Positions 12,034-23,999 of a DNA stretch of 64,000 bases are shown here, piece by piece. Each line of letters begins with the position of its first letter. The stretch's first letter is position 1. The stretch comes from Hygrocybe punicea (Eukaryota > Basidiomycota > Agaricomycetes > Agaricales > Hygrophoraceae). The stretch spans positions 6,396,891 to 6,460,890 of the forward strand of contig OY744461.1 of assembly GCA_963556145.1 (NCBI GenBank), read 5' to 3'. A program made the position numbers and the translations under genes. The notes beneath the pieces were generated by a model that saw nothing but the letters and a program-made list of their open reading frames with translations, was not told where the DNA came from and did not search any database.

Positions 12034-12087
12034 GCATCCCATAATGCGAGATTGTTGCCTGGTACAACAATCTCGCAGTGTGGGATG
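12034..12087. repeat. Long imperfect palindrome
   Basis: The arms CATCCCATAATGCGAGATTG(TTG) and (CAA)CAATCTCGCAGTGTGGGATG surround a short loop directly beyond hairpin-element copy 1. It could be a cruciform or hairpin, or the fused ends of a deleted small transposon. The following 12088-12470 holds no gene that I can support. Confidence 0.65.
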
Positions 12088-12470
12088 TACAATGATGAGG
12101 GGGAAAACAACGAAGGATGGGAAAAAAAATTCAATCAGCACTTGTGATTGGTTGTATTTGTTCACGCGACAAACGCGGTTGGTTTTCATCACGTGAAATG
12201 ACTTGACTCACATGATGTGGCCAAGTTTGGATGGTGACTCGTTGTTGTGTGCATTCATATACTGGCTAGGAAAGTCGTAAATGGCAGTGTTGCAAAGGCC
12301 CGTAGTTATGGAAACGTCAGTCCTGTATATTGTTACCTTTGAAATTCATGCTCTGGGCAGGAAGCTTGTGAATGGCACTTTGTTGCACAGACGTTTAATT
12401 ACAGCGTTGCTCCCAAATAATGAACACCTTTGCCTTGATTTCAACTGTATATGTGGGCGGTTGGTGAAAA

Positions 12471-13208
12471 TTAACGTTCACAGGTTTCACCGACAATCAA
12501 GGGATGTAGCACACCTGCAACAAACCTAGTGGCTAGGTGAATGAAATATCCCATACACATACGAACATTTTCGTCCACACCAAACATGTGTGGCCAGCCT
12601 CCTTTCAGGAACAGTGTTCGTGCATGGCCTGCGTCTTCTGATCGCATCATGCCAAGCCATCGGACAGAATATTGTTCTTGTTTGGTGACGGTTGCATGAA
12701 AAGACACGAATAGATTTCAGGCACATCCTAAACAATCAAAAGTGGGGTCAGTGTAATGTTGTAAACACACTGGGGGAAGCATTCAATGTCGTGAAAATCA
12801 GCAGCTTTACCAGGCCGCACGTCAACAAGAACCGCCGTAAATGCGGCGTTCCACATTTCCCTGGTACAGCGCCCTACCAAGGATACAACGGCGCTGTCAT
12901 TTGCTGCCGTACCAGTGATTATTGCCACGCAGCAAGATGGTAGTGTGTTGGAATCGAGAGAAATTACCTTGGCCAACGTTGATGGTGCGACTCAGGGTGT
13001 GATGGAATAAGGTGATTTCTGACCAAATAAAAACAAATGCCCATTTTAGGGTATCATATCTACTAGAAAAAATAGAATAATGGCTACGTGGGGAATGAGC
13101 AATCTCATAGAGGATGTGCAATTTGTGCGGCGCTGCCATTACCTCTTCTTTGCTATCCGATTTCCCTACTGCGTTAAATGTGTCCCACAGCGGCGTGACA
13201 TCACGCAT
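12471..13208 (-). CDS. Minus-strand exon fragments of unknown gene
   Basis: Segments with coding character start at ATG 13208 (MRDVTPLWDTFNAVGKSDSKEE) and continue at about 12798-12960 (IITGTAANDSAVVSLVGRCT) and 12471-12700 (HARTLFLKGGWPHMFGVDENV). Splice-like borders separate them (for example AAGAG/GTAATG and GGCCAAG/GTAATT). No domain recognised. The fragments are divergent to the Ulp1-like gene and in the same orientation as the oxygenase further left, so they could be its 5' exons, with hairpin-element copy 1 sitting in an intron, or a separate gene. Confidence 0.35.
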
Positions 13209-13309
13209 GTGTGATGTCACAGGTCCACATTACATGTGACCTGGCATCACATGATTGAACAGCCTCTTTGTTCTCAACCATCACGTGCATAACCTCACAT
13301 CAATTGAAT
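13209..13309. promoter_or_regulatory. Short divergent promoter with palindromic motifs
   Basis: About 100 bp separate two divergent ATGs (13208 minus, 13310 plus). The stretch is dense in partly palindromic words (GCATGTGTGATGTCACAGGTC, ACATGTGACC, GCATCACATG, CATCACGTGCAT). The symmetry and spacing suggest a shared bidirectional control region. Which factor binds is unknown. Confidence 0.4.
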
Positions 13310-15133
13310 ATGCCATCTCTCCTACTCCCCATCCTTTTCACAGTCTCTGGTGGAAACACCTACCACAAATCTCCGGAAGGGACCACATCTGTCGAGTTTG
13401 AATGCAAAGGATCATGGTAAGTCATCATGTTCAGCATCCTAATCATCACTCACTGTCGTATACAAGTGTTTGTTGTATTTTGACAGAGGACAGCTCTGTG
13501 ACCATGCAACTATTGGTGGAACGCGATGTTGTCAGTTGCCAGGTGATTGTCAGTCTTCAACAGCCCACCCTTGATATTCAAGTAATTTTGTAGGCCACCA
13601 AACCAAATGAAGAGCAGATACGCGGCTTGGTATTGTATGTGCTTATTTCTCAGCATGTGGATAAAGCCACATGTGTGTTTTTAGGCAGAGAGAACAATGG
13701 TACGCCACCATTTCAATAAGCTTACATGTGACTGCAATTGATACTCAGAGATTGTTTCAAAACATCAAATTGGCATTTATTTCGACAACGAGCATGCATC
13801 CTGGACATCAGATATGTATGCGGATTTGCTCAGTTTGCTCACCAGTACACTGGGCGAAAGTAGCATCAAGTATTTACAGTGAGTATCACACATTCATCAT
13901 ACCACAACTAATCTCTACTTCAACAGAAATGACATCGAAACCAATGGCCGATTTTTGCAGTTGAATGAAAGGCCAGATGCGGTCATGTACATCACATTGC
14001 CATGGCCAGGCCCATCACTCACCTCAGGTGTTCTAGGGTTGAAAACACGTGTACTGTTGCAAAATACTCAGAGCGGGGTGCTGTTCTGTGGATGTCATAT
14101 CAACGTTTGGAAAAGGATTGGCTAGATGACGAACTGATTAATTTCGGTACCCAGTAGGTACATTTCAACCCTCCAGTGCAGTAGCTTATTCCCCATTTCA
14201 GTTACGCTCTGCAGCAAGCAGCAATCCATCAGCCGGAGTTGCCAACAAACATACACATATTCATTACTTTTTTCATGGAGAAATTGAGGTGCACGTTGCT
14301 TGGTTGTTCATATAACTTCATTTCCTCTGAATCTGGTCATAGGAAGAACGGGGTGAAGACTTTGAAGAGGTGGACGAAGGCAATCGACATATTTTCGCTC
14401 CCATACTTGGTCTTTCCTGTGCCCACTGGGTGAGTGTAGTCAGTTTTCATGAAGGCAACATCTCACTTCACCATCAGTGACCACTGGTATTTGATTATCG
14501 TGGCAAATCCTGCTGCATGTTTGTTACAAAATCCTCCTGATGGACTACACACGTAGTTATCCATTTCAGCTTTGCATTGAACTTACTCATCGTTGGTTAG
14601 CGTAACATTTGTTCTCGATTCACTGCCCCCAGCACACCATCAAAAAGATATATCCCTGGTGCATGCATGGCTGGCCTGCATTGTGAAGAACACCAGACAG
14701 GTGAAAAAGCTGGCACCTATCAAGAGAATCACCCCCAAGGTGAACCACGTCTAACCTCCGTGTTGCGAATGAATTGAACGTTTGTTTTCAGGTACCTGTC
14801 CAGCCGAATTTTGATGATTGCAGCATCTACATGCTGCACTTCCTCCGAATCTTCTTAGAAAACCCAATAGAAATGATGAACATCATGCTGGGTGACGAGA
14901 TTGCTATCAGAGCTGCCAAAGATCCATGGCAAGATGGGCGGATACCCATGCTCCGTCAGGAACTCCAGGGGGCGTTGCGCAGGCAAGCTGTTCGTAATTG
15001 CATTCAGGGTGATGCACTGGAAAGGGTTGTATTGGAAGGAAAGGAGGGTTCATCTGGTGATGTTAAATTGGTCCCCGGTTGGTTTGAGGCCCAAACTATG
15101 GTATCAGATTCTGACAGTTCATCGGATTTGTAA
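13310..15133 (+). CDS. Ulp1-like (C48 family) cysteine protease, multi-exon
   Basis: Spliced with introns of about 45-55 nt, the gene gives an N-terminal region of unknown fold (IVSKHQIGIYFDNEHASW) and then a full Ulp1 core. The substrate-groove start is LEKDWLDDELINFG (near 14109). The catalytic His is in SDHWYLIIVANP (near 14478), the Asp in VTFVLDSLPP (near 14603), and the Gln and Cys in VPVQPNFDDCSIYMLHF (near 14792). All four key residues are present, so activity is plausible. Ulp1 proteases process or remove SUMO or related modifiers in the nucleus, and Ulp1 domains are known accessories of several eukaryotic DNA transposons. The stop is TAA at 15131-15133. The KDZ gene starts 144 bp downstream on the same strand. 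The start at ATG 13310 was chosen because the first exon ends at a GTAAGT donor. Confidence 0.65.
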
Positions 15134-15276
15134 CATTTTCCTGTCCTCAAATGTATTTGTATATCAAGCGACGTAATAATCTTTATTATTATCCATGTGT
15201 TTTGCCTCGTGTATTGGTCTTTATAAGGCGTGTCATTTTCTCACTTTTCCCACACTCATCTAACTATTGTTCATCC

Positions 15277-18200
15277 ATGCCGAAATCAAAAGTCATTTCC
15301 CGGTCGGGAAAAAAAAAGGAATTTGCCAGAGAGGTTGAATTTATGGTGGTGGAAAAGAAACGAGGTGGAAAGACAGTCAAGGCTCGTCCAGTTATTTGTC
15401 CGCCAAGTCCTGTAAAACAATCACATAGGAGTGAAGATCTTCCCTTGCCCTCAACATTGTTTGTGGAAGAGGAGGACCCTCAGACAAGGAGACATCGCAA
15501 TAAGTGTGGAAAGGTTGACACAACTATTATCTGTACGACTTGATTTTGATTGCATGTCAATTAGACACAGAATGATGAAATGGAAGCCTGGAAAGCGATT
15601 CACGAGCAATACCTCTCCGAACTCTTATCATCTGAGGCCCCCTTCCGATGTTACATGCCAGTCATGTCTGATGGCCGATATCTCCATTCGTTGCCCTGAT
15701 TGCTATGGTTGCCCTTCGTTCTGCCAGCATTGTTGTTTGCAGACACACATTCATAATCCATTCCACAGAATTGAGATATGGAATGGCAGACATTTCCTGA
15801 AACATGACCTTAATACGATTGGCCTGGTCATGCGTCTTGGCCATGGTGGAGGCGATTGTCCGTCATACAGACAAGATGGCCCCCAGCCATCTGTCGAAGA
15901 TACATATCTGCATGATGTTCTTATGTCAGGTGGTGGTGAGGAGGACGATTTGGATCCGGCTTTGGCAGTTCACGCCAAGGAAGATATCATAACTGTCACT
16001 CATATGAATGGAATTTACCGACATCGAATCCGATGGTGCTCCTGCCCAGATGCCCCCACTCGAGATATTCAACTACTTCGAATGCATTTGTATCCTGCAA
16101 CAGCAAAACGGCCATTGTCAGCATTCACTTTCCAGCTCCTGGATCATTTCTACATTGATTCGATGGAGTGCAAAACGTCTGCAAACAACTTTTATAACAA
16201 GTTAAGGAGACTGTCTTGCAATGCATTTCCAGATACATTGCCGGTTCGTGATATACTAGTTATTGTGCATACAGAACGGAGTACTGAGTTATGGTGTTCA
16301 GGATCGTTATCGTGAGCTAATGAGGGTGTCAAGACAGTGGCGATACTTGCACCTCAAGAAACAATTCGGCTTTGGGCATGACACTGAGAGGGAGCCTGGT
16401 AATGGCGATCTGACATTGTTTAGCCCTGCATGTCCCCAGCCAGGGATAAATCTTCCGCAGAACTGGATGGATAGACCGCATCAGTGGGTCATTCTGATCA
16501 GCTTTCATGTAGTTCCACACCAAACAGGGAAACAGGTGGCTTTACAGGCCCAGCATTGTCGTTGACGGCAATTTCAAAGCTGAGCAGATTAACATGCGGA
16601 AGCCTGATGATGACGTTGGGCTTATCAATGGACAAGGCTATATGGTTGAGGATGCACCTTATCGTGCTCATCTGGCAGCTTCCCTGGAGTCCAAAGAGGT
16701 ATTTATCGAATTGTGAATTTCGTGAATGCTAAATCAATGATCATGTATCAGAGGTCACAGTGCTCCAATCACAAGGCCGTCAACCAAGCAAATGCCAATT
16801 GTCATAACTTATATGCTACTGGCATCGGTGCATGTGCATGTGCCAAGCATGGTTGCTTTGTACCCCACAGTGTTGTTGACTTCCAGAAGGGTGAACGGTT
16901 AGTCATGTATTTTGAGCTATGAATCGTGACAAATTTATTAAAGAGCCTGCACCAGACACATGAATGTTGATTATTCGATATGCAACGCTCTCAATAGGCT
17001 GTGCCACAGTGGTATCACCCAAGCACTGGTGGAATATGATATTGCCTGCAGTTGGCTGATCAATTTTGCTAAAAGGGTTTCCGATTCCGACCACCTCACT
17101 CTCCCTGAGGCGCTTGAGATCATTGGGGCTGTGGGCAAGTTTCATCTTGGTGCACATGTTGCCAAGTGTTTTGCCCTATTCAGTCTCAACTTCGTTCGTG
17201 GTGCTGGTCAGCAGGATGGTGAAATTTTGGAGACACTGTGGGCTATCATCAACAAGATTTCCAGTTTTATTCGTTTCATGTCAAAATCCCAACAACGGTG
17301 AGATCTTGGATGACCTTATGAGGGATTCAAATTGGAAGAAGTTGGTAGGAATGGGTAGGTGATTCATAGGCATGTCATCAATACATATCATCACCATAGC
17401 TGTCACACAGTTTGGTCTTTGTTGAAACGATATGATAAAGCAGTAGATGGAATGCAGGAAATGAAGGCAGCCTTTGAGGAGCTTTCTGAAACTGTGGATG
17501 AGCAAGTGCTGGCAGAGTGGAAGGAAGAAGAAAGAAGGGCAATGGATTTCCGTGGTGACTACTTGAGGGTATTCGACGTCAGAATGGAGAAAGGTTTGTC
17601 TTGTAAAGTGTTGGTGTTTTGGACACGGTAATGATGTTTCACCAGCACCATCACAGGCTGAGATCAGGTTGAGACTGATGACAGGGAATCCCAAAGATGT
17701 AATGGCTGGTCGGGTGACCATCTTAAATGAAGGAATAAACATAGAACAAGCACAGTAGGATGTATCCTCATTCTCATCGATTGTCTCTTTGACATTTGTT
17801 TACCCTACAGGAATACTCTGAAAACAACGGCTTGTGCTGTTCAAAAAATGGGCAGTTTCACAGACAAGGCAAATCTGGAGGATCGGCGAAATAGACTGCA
17901 GTCTCGGATCGACTCGTTCCACAGAAAAATACAAGGAATACTTGGTGAAGATGTGGATGAGTGTAATGTGGTCAATTATGATCCCACTGCTGATGACTGG
18001 ATTGTGGATGTGGATGAGGAGGGTGGGGTAGACGAAGAAGATGATTACCATGTTGCAGAATGGCCAGAAAATTGCCGACTCACAATGCCATCGACCTTAG
18101 GAGTGGAGGAATGTGCTCGGCTGGGTTTGGAAAATTTGGTGGCTCAGGAGGTGGAACTCAGGGTGGGCCAAGCAAATGATTGTTTGGAAAGCTTGAGGAT

Positions 18201-18829
18201 GACACTGGGTGAGAAAATGGTAATCTTTCAAACCTCTGTTCATGGAGCAAACAGCCAGAAGAAGAAGACTCGAGCATGGGACGACATACATGCCATCCAG
18301 CAAAAAGTTGGTAAATATGCCACCAGGGACAGGCAGGCTCGTCGAGCATTGGTCAATCTAGGGGGGAATGCAGACATTTTGGATCGTTTCAAAGTGCTGA
18401 GGCAGGAGGATATCAAGATGACTGGTGATATGCTTGAGGAGAATAGAGTGGGCCAGAGGAGTCATAAGCTGCCCTGGATCTGGCAGAGGAAAGAAAGGAA
18501 TAATACTGGTGACAACGATTGGATGCAAGAAGGTGAATGGTTCTGCTACAGCAATTCATGGAAGATCTTACTGCTATACAGTGTATCGTGTAAACTGGCT
18601 CCGTGGCAAGGCCAGATATGATCGGTGGTCTGAAGAATTGCAAAGCGTCAAGTCAGAAATGGGTAACATGATTCATTGGCTGCAACACCAGAAGGTGCAA
18701 TGGGAAGCACATCGTGACAAAGTTGGTCTGGGACTGAGGGGGCACATCTGTTATGCGGAAAAACAAATGGTAATGTGGAGGAATATGATAGCACAAGCAG
18801 AAACTGCCTTTTCCAACAAGATGGAGTAA
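15277..18829 (+). pseudogene. KDZ-family transposase (CxC2 + RNase H fold), frameshifted
   Basis: A multi-exon gene from ATG 15277. A basic N-terminus is followed by a CxC2-like cysteine cluster (CQSC...IRCPDCYG...FCQHC...PFHRIEIWNGRHF...LGHGG) near 15650-15850. The conserved ITVTHMNGIYRHRIRWCSCP module follows. The RNase H fold has VVDGNF (near 16560), the Zn-chelating block SNHKAVNQANA...TGIGACACAKHGCF (near 16770-16865), YDIACSW (near 17038) and GQQDGEILETLWA (near 17205), giving a plausible D-D-E set. A long helical C-terminus ends at TAA 18829. Around 15640 the frame of WKAIHEQYLSELL does not join the cysteine cluster without a 1-nt shift at a C-run, so this copy is probably broken. KDZ transposases cut and paste DNA in the nucleus. 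Confidence 0.85.
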
Positions 18830-18930
18830 TACATATTATTAGAGAAGATATAGTTCAACAGAAGAAAGTAATATATTTTTAACCAACTGGACCATAACCA
18901 TCTGCCAAGAATGACCAGCAAGCCAATATA

Positions 18931-19420
18931 TGGTATTTGCCAACCCATGTCCCATGGCTGACGGTATACTAACCAGGATTGGCCAATCCATGGCCAACCG
19001 AAATACCCAGACCTGTCGGCCAATCCACCTTTCATGGCCAGCCGACATACCCAGACCCGTCGGCCAATCCACGTTCCATGGCCAGCTGACATACCGAGAC
19101 CCGTTGGCCAATCCATGTTTCATGGCCAACCAAAATACCCAGACCCGTCAGCCAATCCATGTTCCATGGCCAGCTGAAATACCCAGACCCATCGGCCAAT
19201 CCATGTTCCATGGCCTGCCAAGATACCCAGACCGGTCGGCCAATCCATCTCCCATGGCCAGCCAAAATATCCAGACCGGTTGGCCAATATATCCCCCTGC
19301 TTCGGCCAACTCATGTCCCTCAGAACATAGACCCCTCGGCCCAGCCATCTCCCCTGGAGAAAGATATTGGTCGGCCGAGATTGGCTGGCCCACTCGGAGT
19401 GGGAATTGTCCCTTCTTGGC
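18931..19420. repeat. 44-bp minisatellite, about 10 copies
   Basis: Tandem imperfect units of about 44 bp built on GGCCAATCCATGTTCCATGG followed by CCAGCCGAAATACCCAGACC. Unit order decays toward 19420, where gypsy integrase sequence begins on the minus strand. Open frames here, on both strands, are products of the repeat and not genes. Confidence 0.85.
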
Positions 19421-19674
19421 TGAGCCATGTCTTGTGAAAAAGATATGCTGTAAGGTGTGCCTGTCACACTACTAACTGTGATTTGATCTGCGAACATAGC
19501 AGCTTCAACATGCTTACGTCAGTTTCGAATTCCTCCAAATTTGTCCTTGTCACAAGATTTGACAATAGCTTCTCTTAATGTGAAATGTCCACGTTCCACT
19601 ACTCCATTGGCATGTTTGTTATAAGGTGTGATGCGAACCTGAGGAGTCTTCATACGATGAAGTAGGATTTCAAA

Positions 19675-21016
19675 TTACGAGTTCTTTTAATTTATTAAAA
19701 GACTCGTTCTTTATCAGACCTGGTTCAGTGAAGGTTCGTAATTAATTAATTCATTAATTAATTCATTAATGTTTTTGCATCGCCTATAGAGAAATTTTTT
19801 TTGGGCAAGAGATATGATTCTACTTCTTATGCTGGAATGTAACATAAAATCGGGGCCATGTTTGGAGTGGCTTACATAAGCATCCAAATATGGGATGTCT
19901 CACACAAGACAAATTACCTTCCAATTATATTCAAAATATTCATACTGCCTTCAGTTCTTATCAGAATTAGCTGAAAATTGAACTGCTGACTAATATAAAC
20001 ATTTCGGGCAAGGTGTGACAGTCACATGTGACCAGTCTAACCATATAGGGTACTTTTTGATATTATATACCAAATTTTTTGCTGATCGCAATGGTAATAG
20101 TCACATGTGACCAGTCTAACCATATATGGTAATTTGGCATAATATATGCTAAATCACATACTGCTCATCATATTCATTACACAAATGCAATTATATTCAC
20201 AATATTTATCCTGGCCTTAATTCTTATCAGATTCAGCTGAAAATTGAACTGCTAATATTATCATTTCGGGTCAGATGTGACAGTCACATGTGACCACTCT
20301 AACCATATAAGGCAATTTCTGATATTGTATAGCAAATTTTTTGCTGATCGCAATGGTGATAGTCACATGTGACCAGTCTAACCATATAAGGTAATTTTAT
20401 ACCATATATCCTAAATTTCGAGGTGATCACAGGAGTCATAGTCACGTGTGACTACCATTACTATATATAGAAATATCAGCCATATAAGCAGAAATTAGTG
20501 TAACTCAGATGATATAATGATATTTTTACTTAAAACATATAATTCAATGTGATATCGCTGTATATATTATATACTAATTATATATTTCAAGCAAAATCAC
20601 TTATTGATGTTTGTAATAATCATACAAATAAAAATTCAATAACAGAAACAAGACTTTGTTCATGCCATATGCAACATTGGCCCACTCAAGCACAGCTGTC
20701 TTCATGTTATCATCTGTTGTGCAGCAAGGTTATGGAGAAGTAGGGTTTAGCAAATGTAAGTCAATTGTTATCATACTGTTTAAAGACAGTTGTATTTGAC
20801 AGTTGATGTATTGTCTTGCTCTCTTTTTTGGCTGAGAGTATTGCATGATGATGAAGCAAAGAAGACATGACAGTGGGAGAGGAAGTTGAGACATGCTATG
20901 CAGGTTTTTTCTTCTACTTTTTATGTTGCTATGGTGAGAGGTTGCTATGATGAAAGTGAGGAGGGGAAAAAAAGAACTCGTTCATGCCATGTGCAGCACT
21001 GGCCCACTAAACAAGT
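19675..21016. mobile_element. Hairpin-ended non-coding element, copy 2 (1,342 bp), inside integrase
   Basis: Same borders and internal words as copy 1 (10854-12018), with the terminal hairpin at 19677-19707. It is longer because one block carrying the GTCACATGTGACCAGTCTAA words is present in extra copies (near 20022, 20099, 20278, 20355 and 20440). Removing it joins KGA directly to FEILLHR in frame, which restores the usual gypsy integrase KGAFE. The insertion therefore caused no target duplication beyond at most one T, with the original junction AAA/T. Confidence 0.8.
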
Positions 21017-22983
21017 GCACCTTTAACTTCGCTTCCATTGTCTGTGACTACATGACCAATGGCTCCATAGCAACAATAGATCTGTTCCCAGAAGAACTTC
21101 GCTAGGTTCTGGGAATTGTTGGAATGAATGGCGCGAACTTCAGTTGTGCCTGAGAGATCATCACGAGCAGCAACAATGAAATTGAATCCTCCTGATGGTG
21201 GCATAGACATCACATCAATGTAAACCTTTTGGAATAGAGTGGTGGGTGTAGAAATGGTGGGGGATATCTTCATCTTCTTTAAGGTACGAATTTGACATTC
21301 ATGACAGGATGAAACATGATGGCGAACATCTGTCCTGAGGTGTGGCCAATAGAAATGAAGTCATACTAAATCGAATACTGCATGTTCTCCTTTATGTCCT
21401 AGGTTCTCATGAGCCTGAGTCAGAATGGCTATTCTCTTCCTTGGGTTCATGATTACCAATAAAGGAGATCGTTTTCCATTTCTCTTGAACATGTGTCTTG
21501 CTTTGAGATAGAATTCCAAAACCTTCTTCAGAAATCTTTTACGAGCCTGTAAAGATTCTGTAGGAGGCATTTCTAGTGTGGAGAGGAAATGATATACATC
21601 CTGAAGTATTTTCTCCTGTTTTGATCTAGGAGCATTTGAGGATGGGAGTGTGCTAGTCTTGTATGGCAATTTTGTGGGAGTGGAGAAACAATATCTCTTG
21701 ACTTGATGAGGGTCTGGGACATGAATAAGCAGTGCAATGTTATCCAGCCAGGAATCATCATGTTCTATTATTTCTTCATCCTCTGCTAATTCTCTCCTTG
21801 AGAGGGCATCTGGTCCTTTAAATTGCTTTGCTGGGACATGAATTAAATTGAAATCAAAAAGAAGGATTCCCTGAATCCATCTGTTGATTGCGGCATTGGG
21901 TTGGAGATCAGGTTCATTAAGCATGCCTCTGATGTATTTAGCATCAACTTCAACATGCAAATTCTTCACTCCAATAAGATGAATTCGCCAGTGATGTAAT
22001 GCGCGATAGAGTCCATATAATTCCAATTTGGGCTGGGAATATCTGGACTCTCTTTCATTCATGGGTAGTAATCCATAACGAGCTGGACGGCATCTTCCAT
22101 TGTCATCAATCTGTGAGAGAATAAATCCTGCAGCGATAGCACTGCTATCAACTGATAAAAAGACAGGGTTGTCTGAATGATAGTCAATGGGATTTAAAGC
22201 AGGAGCTGATGATACTCTTTGCTTCAGAGTATCAAAGGCTGCTTGTCTCATTTCATCCCAAATGAACTCTGCTCCTTTGTGAACTAATTCTGTGAGGGGT
22301 CTTGCAAGAAGGGAATAATCTTGAATCCAAACACGAACTGTGCCACAGAGTCCCAAAAATCCTCTGACATCTCTGGGAGTCTTGAGTGGTGGCCAACTAA
22401 GAACTTTTGAAACTTTGTCATCTTCAGGAATGCGTCCTGCTGGGGTACACTTCTGTCCGACTATAATAGCTTCTTGTCTGCAAATCTGCACGTTTGATTC
22501 TGTGCATTATGCGATGTACATCACAAGCATGTTCCCAGATGAATCTCCTGATTCCTGGGTTGTCTGTGAGCACTTCTGGTTTTCCTTCTGTGTCCAGGTA
22601 ATTTGAAACTGGACCTTTGATAGAACAATCATCAATAAAGATATTGGCTATCTCAGGCATTTCATCTTGAAGAACAAAAGTCATGCATCTCTGGAATTCA
22701 GCAGGTGAATTGGTGAATCCAGTGGGCAGTGATGTAAGGTGAAGTAATCCAAGGGGTGACCAAAATGCAGTCATATCGCGTGAATCTGGATGGACTTTCC
22801 TAGCATCAAATCCCCACATTAAATCAAACACTGTGTAGCATTGCCTTCCAGCAAATGGCTCCACAAAGTCATCAATAATGGGTAAGAGTCCAGCATCTCT
22901 GATAGTAACTTTGTTCAGAGGCTGCAGGTCATGGACAATTCGAAGCTTTCCATCTTTCTTCAACACACAAAACCACCTGGATC

Positions 22984-23999
22984 TAGGCAATGGCATGGAT
23001 ACGGATAAATCCATATCCGTGGGTATCCGTATCCGTGCGGGTACGGGTATGGATCAGGACTAGTGAGATCCGTGGACCCACGGATACGGATACTGCCAGA
23101 TATGGCAATAGTGACAACTAACTACTTTAGCAGGAACCACCACCAGATCGCGACAACAACGAGAACGCGACAACAACATCAACGCAACAGAAGGAGAATG
23201 GCCGGGAGGGTGGTGCGCCCACCGAACGGCCCAGGTATGTGCCCCCAACCCAGCCTCTAAGACTTTGGCTAACTCTCTCAACAACCATGCCTCCCAACGA
23301 CGATGCCTCACAACAACCGTGCCTCGCAACAACCACGCCTCGTGGACACGCGTCAACGTGTGTTCGCGAGGTCTCCAGTACAGAAGCATACACAAGGACA
23401 GAAGAATACACAAGGACCTCGCAAACACGTGCAGACGCGTCGACTGACGCGTAGGGCTCACGCGGCGCCCCCACCCCTCGCGAATGAGGTTACCCCTGAG
23501 TGCAAAGCCCACCAGAGACCCCCCCATGTACCTCGCGAGGGTGACGATGACGTCAATTGACGTGCGTCTGGCCTGCGCGAGGTGTAGGGACCTGTGGGAG
23601 GATGCATTCCGGGATGGCGATACGTCGACTATGGCATCGCATTGACAACGACAACGACGGCAACACGGCAACACCGGCGACGCGTCGACAACGGCGGTGG
23701 CACGTCGACAATGGCAGTGGCACGTCGACAACGGTGATGACGCGACATGTCGACTTGGACGTTCGCGAGAACGAGACTGGGCTGGCAAGTGCCCAATGTA
23801 AGTGTAGTATACTATATACTGTATATTTAGTAGAATAATAATATCTAGATATCCATACTCATACCCATGGATAATCCGTATCCACGGGTAAAGTATCCGT
23901 GGGAAAATCCGTGCCTGGCAGATCAACGGATACGGATTTTGATGGATATGGATACGGATCGGGCTTCTCGTATCCACGGAGTATCCGTGCCATTGCCTA
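22984..23999. mobile_element. hAT-type MITE (1,016 bp) in gypsy RT
   Basis: Terminal inverted repeats TAGGCAATGG...CCATTGCCTA are flanked by a perfect 8-bp duplication CCTGGATC (22976-22983 and 24000-24007). Subterminal TATCCGTG/CACGGATA repeats are abundant, as in hAT elements. Excision in silico rejoins the RT frame exactly. The interior is rich in CGCGAGG-type words and has no transposase. Open frames inside are chance. Confidence 0.92.

Larger units (their letters stand above)
5304..18838. mobile_element. Composite KDZ-type DNA transposon region (boundaries not found)
   Basis: The region groups a KDZ transposase (15277-18829, plus), an Ulp1-like protease (13310-15133, plus), a TET/JBP-like oxygenase (about 7819-9434, minus) and other minus-strand exons. 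Linkage of TET/JBP genes with Kyakuja-Dileera-Zisupton transposons is established for basidiomycetes. I could not identify terminal inverted repeats or a target duplication. The left side abuts the LTR element at 5303, and the right side runs into a minisatellite before a truncated gypsy element. The outer limits given are therefore only the span of the genes. A hairpin-ended element (10854-12018) is inserted within. Confidence 0.6.

Noticed and set aside
18930..19497. Frames across the 44-bp repeat on both strands
   Set aside because: Products of tandem repetition; the only real coding trace is the integrase tail near 19440-19497 minus.
10854..21016. Tc1/mariner MITE call for the hairpin-ended element because of the TA in TTACGAG
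   Set aside because: No TA follows the other end and the integrase empty site shows no duplicated TA.
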